Source: an uncultured Brachyspira sp. (GTDB lineage Bacteria; Spirochaetota; Brachyspiria; Brachyspirales; Brachyspiraceae). Taken from it: a DNA stretch of 6,919 bases. Shown here one piece after another: positions 6,184 to 6,919 of this stretch (positions within the stretch are counted from its first letter, which is position 1; every line of letters begins with the position of its first letter). The notes below the pieces were generated by a model. It was not told where the DNA came from, searched no databases, and was given only the letters and a program-made list of their open reading frames with translations. The stretch spans positions 1 through 6,919 of the forward strand of contig CAKVCJ010000098.1 of assembly GCA_934725655.1 (NCBI GenBank), read 5' to 3'. Made by a program: the position numbers and the translations under genes.

Positions 6184-6351
6184 AAAAACTTGCACTTTCG
6201 TGAAACGTGCCCGAAGGGCAAAAACTTTGATGAAGTCCGCACCGTGACCGTAGGGAGTGCCTGCGGTATTGGTATAAAAGAACCTCATATCCTTCGGATA
6301 CGCTACGCAAAGAACTGCATTTTTATTATGAATTTTATAATTTAATTGTAC
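6184..6351 (+). repeat. Long dispersed repeat, copy A1 (168 bp)
   Basis: This segment recurs at 6750-6919 in the same orientation with 10 substitutions and one 2-nt indel, about 94% identity by eye. It is markedly richer in GC than its surroundings. Short hairpins can be drawn: TGCCC-GAA-GGGCA (6208-6220), CCGCA with TGCGG (6237-6241 with 6262-6266), and TATCC-TTC-GGATA (6288-6300). GCAC at 6192-6195 can also pair with GTGC at 6207-6210, competing with the first hairpin. An apparent minus-strand frame across it is not preserved in the other copy. It looks like a member of a family of intergenic repeats spread through Brachyspira-type genomes; that family assignment is from memory. Confidence 0.9.
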
Positions 6352-6360
6352 ATTAAAATG

Positions 6361-6474
6361 CCCTCCCACCGCACTTCTAAGAAGTTATAATTAAAGCATA
6401 ACATTACTGTGCGGCAAGGTGGTACAGCTCGTACGCGGGAAAAAGTTGATATAAAATAGTAGTTTTAATATATA
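6361..6474 (+). repeat. Structured intergenic element B
   Basis: CCACC-GCAC (6366-6374) can pair with GTGC (6409-6412) and GGTGG (6418-6422), leaving a GGCAA bulge. Inside this is a second stem, GTTAT (6384-6388) with ATAAC (6398-6402), and after it GTAC-agctc-GTAC (6422-6434). The 3' end carries GCGGGAAAAAG (6435-6445) and a 29-nt AT-rich tail (6446-6474), both of which recur in element D at 6692-6702 and 6715-6743, the tail with 2 mismatches. So it is a repeat module with its own folded head and a shared tail. Confidence 0.65.
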
Positions 6475-6507
6475 CTAATAATTTTTAATTTTTTTATTTT
6501 AGTTATT

Positions 6508-6590
6508 TGCAGGGCTTTGCCTCGCACCCCACTTCTTTTGCGACTGAAAGGAGTGCCGGAGGCGTAACCCAAAGAAGCAAAAAGACTGCA
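6508..6590 (+). repeat. Structured intergenic element C, diverged relative of the A repeats
   Basis: Terminal TGCAG (6508-6512) and CTGCA (6586-6590) are inverted complements, and an inner pair CTTCTTT (6532-6538) with AAAGAAG (6571-6577) can form, making a long imperfect hairpin. The core GGAGTGCC is shared with the A copies (GGGAGTGCCTGCGG there), and the end ACTGCATT is shared with the 3' part of A. It looks like an old or recombined member of the same family. An open plus-strand frame across it has no ribosome binding site and is made of repeat sequence. Confidence 0.6.
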
Positions 6591-6656
6591 TTATTTATCT
6601 TAAAATGTTGGTATCATTTTATTATATTTCCTAAGATATTAGACATAGTATTGCAC

Positions 6657-6743
6657 TTTTTTGGTTCTTTGACGAAGTCCGCACAGCGAAGGCGGGAAAA
6701 AGAACAACAAAAAATTGATAGAAAATAATAGTTTTAATATATA
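6657..6743 (+). repeat. Structured intergenic element D, hairpin with shared A and B modules
   Basis: TTTTTTG-GTTCTTT (6657-6670) pairs with AAAGAAC (6699-6705) and, after a 2-nt bulge, CAAAAAA (6708-6714), a long stem around a GC-rich loop. The loop begins with GACGAAGTCCGCAC, giving the 17-mer TTTGACGAAGTCCGCAC (6668-6684), identical in A2 (6792-6808) and one base different in A1 (6226-6242). The GCGGGAAAAAG motif and the 29-nt tail (6715-6743) match element B. So this unit combines an A-type core with a B-type tail. Confidence 0.65.
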
Positions 6744-6749
6744 AGACTT

Positions 6750-6919
6750 AAAAACTTGCACTTTCGCAAATCGTGTCCGAAGGGCAAAAACTTTGACGAA
6801 GTCCGCACCGCGACCGTAGGGAGTGCCTGCGGTATCGGTATAAAAAAGAACCTTATATCCTTCGGATACGCTACGCGAAGAACTGCATTTTTATTATAAA
6901 TTTTATAATTTAATTGTAC
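6750..6919 (+). repeat. Long dispersed repeat, copy A2 (at least 170 bp, reaches the window edge)
   Basis: Direct-repeat partner of 6184-6351; alignment runs to the last base, so the true end may lie beyond the window. Differences from A1 are 9 transitions, 1 transversion and 2 extra A's in an A-run (near 6841-6847). In the first hairpin TGCCC becomes TGTCC (6774-6778) opposite GGGCA (6782-6786), so a G-C pair becomes G-T and the stem survives. ACCGC (6807-6811) can pair with GCGGT (6829-6833); in A1 the same position is ACCGT, again keeping a wobble. The TATCC-TTC-GGATA hairpin (6856-6868) is unchanged. Confidence 0.9.

Noticed and set aside
6184..6351. Repeat unit considered as a tRNA or rRNA fragment
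   Set aside because: No cloverleaf, no T-loop GTTC-type sequence in the right place and no recognisable rRNA core sequence; the hairpins are short and separate.
6169..6369. Minus-strand open frame of 66 codons across repeat copy A1
   Set aside because: It lies almost wholly within the repeat. The second copy carries a 2-nt indel that shifts the frame, and there is no ribosome binding site or recognisable domain. It is best explained as a by-product of a GC-richer repeat having few stops.
6507..6728. Plus-strand open frame of 73 codons across elements C and D
   Set aside because: It starts inside a hairpin arm with no Shine-Dalgarno site, runs through two unrelated repeat modules, and has a composition unlike the real genes here.
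6184..6919. Repeat cluster considered as a CRISPR array
   Set aside because: Units are long, diverged, unevenly spaced and of different types, with no short identical repeats separated by unique spacers of constant length and no cas genes nearby.

Overview
The window is very AT-rich chromosomal DNA with tightly packed plus-strand genes, AT-rich intergenic stretches and one block of GC-richer dispersed repeats. Codon use (ATA, AGA, TTA, AAA) and the wording of the repeats (for example the motif around 'gaagtccgcaccg') fit a Brachyspira-type spirochaete. That assignment rests on recognition and was not tested by a search.

Layout. (1) 1-53 is probably the tail of an upstream gene. (2) 101-421 encodes a lactose/cellobiose-family PTS IIA phosphocarrier. 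(3) 501-1514 encodes an FMN-dependent alpha-hydroxy-acid-oxidising family TIM barrel with a six-cysteine N-terminus, closed by a strong terminator (1540-1592). (4) 1593-1912 is AT-rich and holds an inverted repeat and a likely promoter for thioredoxin (1913-2230), which ends in its own terminator (2250-2284). (5) 2332-6072 is a three-gene block with gaps of 11 and 1 nt. It encodes a 548-aa single-pass membrane protein with four HU/IHF-like lobes inside and a LysM domain outside, then the bifunctional NAD(P)H-hydrate repair enzyme Nnr, then a 180-aa single-pass membrane protein that starts at TTG. (6) 6073-6919 has no credible gene. From about 6184 it is a mosaic of structured repeats: two copies of a roughly 168-170 bp unit in the same orientation about 566 bp apart, with three related or partly related elements between them.

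How the genes fit together. The PTS carrier and the oxidoreductase serve sugar uptake and hydroxy-acid/flavin chemistry. Thioredoxin is an independently transcribed redox gene. The three-gene block is the most interesting part. Its first protein has the layout expected of a tether between the nucleoid (or another cytoplasmic partner) and the peptidoglycan. Its last protein is also anchored in the membrane with a globular region outside. Nnr, a metabolite-repair enzyme, is translated between them and has no obvious mechanistic link. The best candidate for something under-described is this HU-HU-TM-LysM protein and its operon. The repeat cluster comes second.
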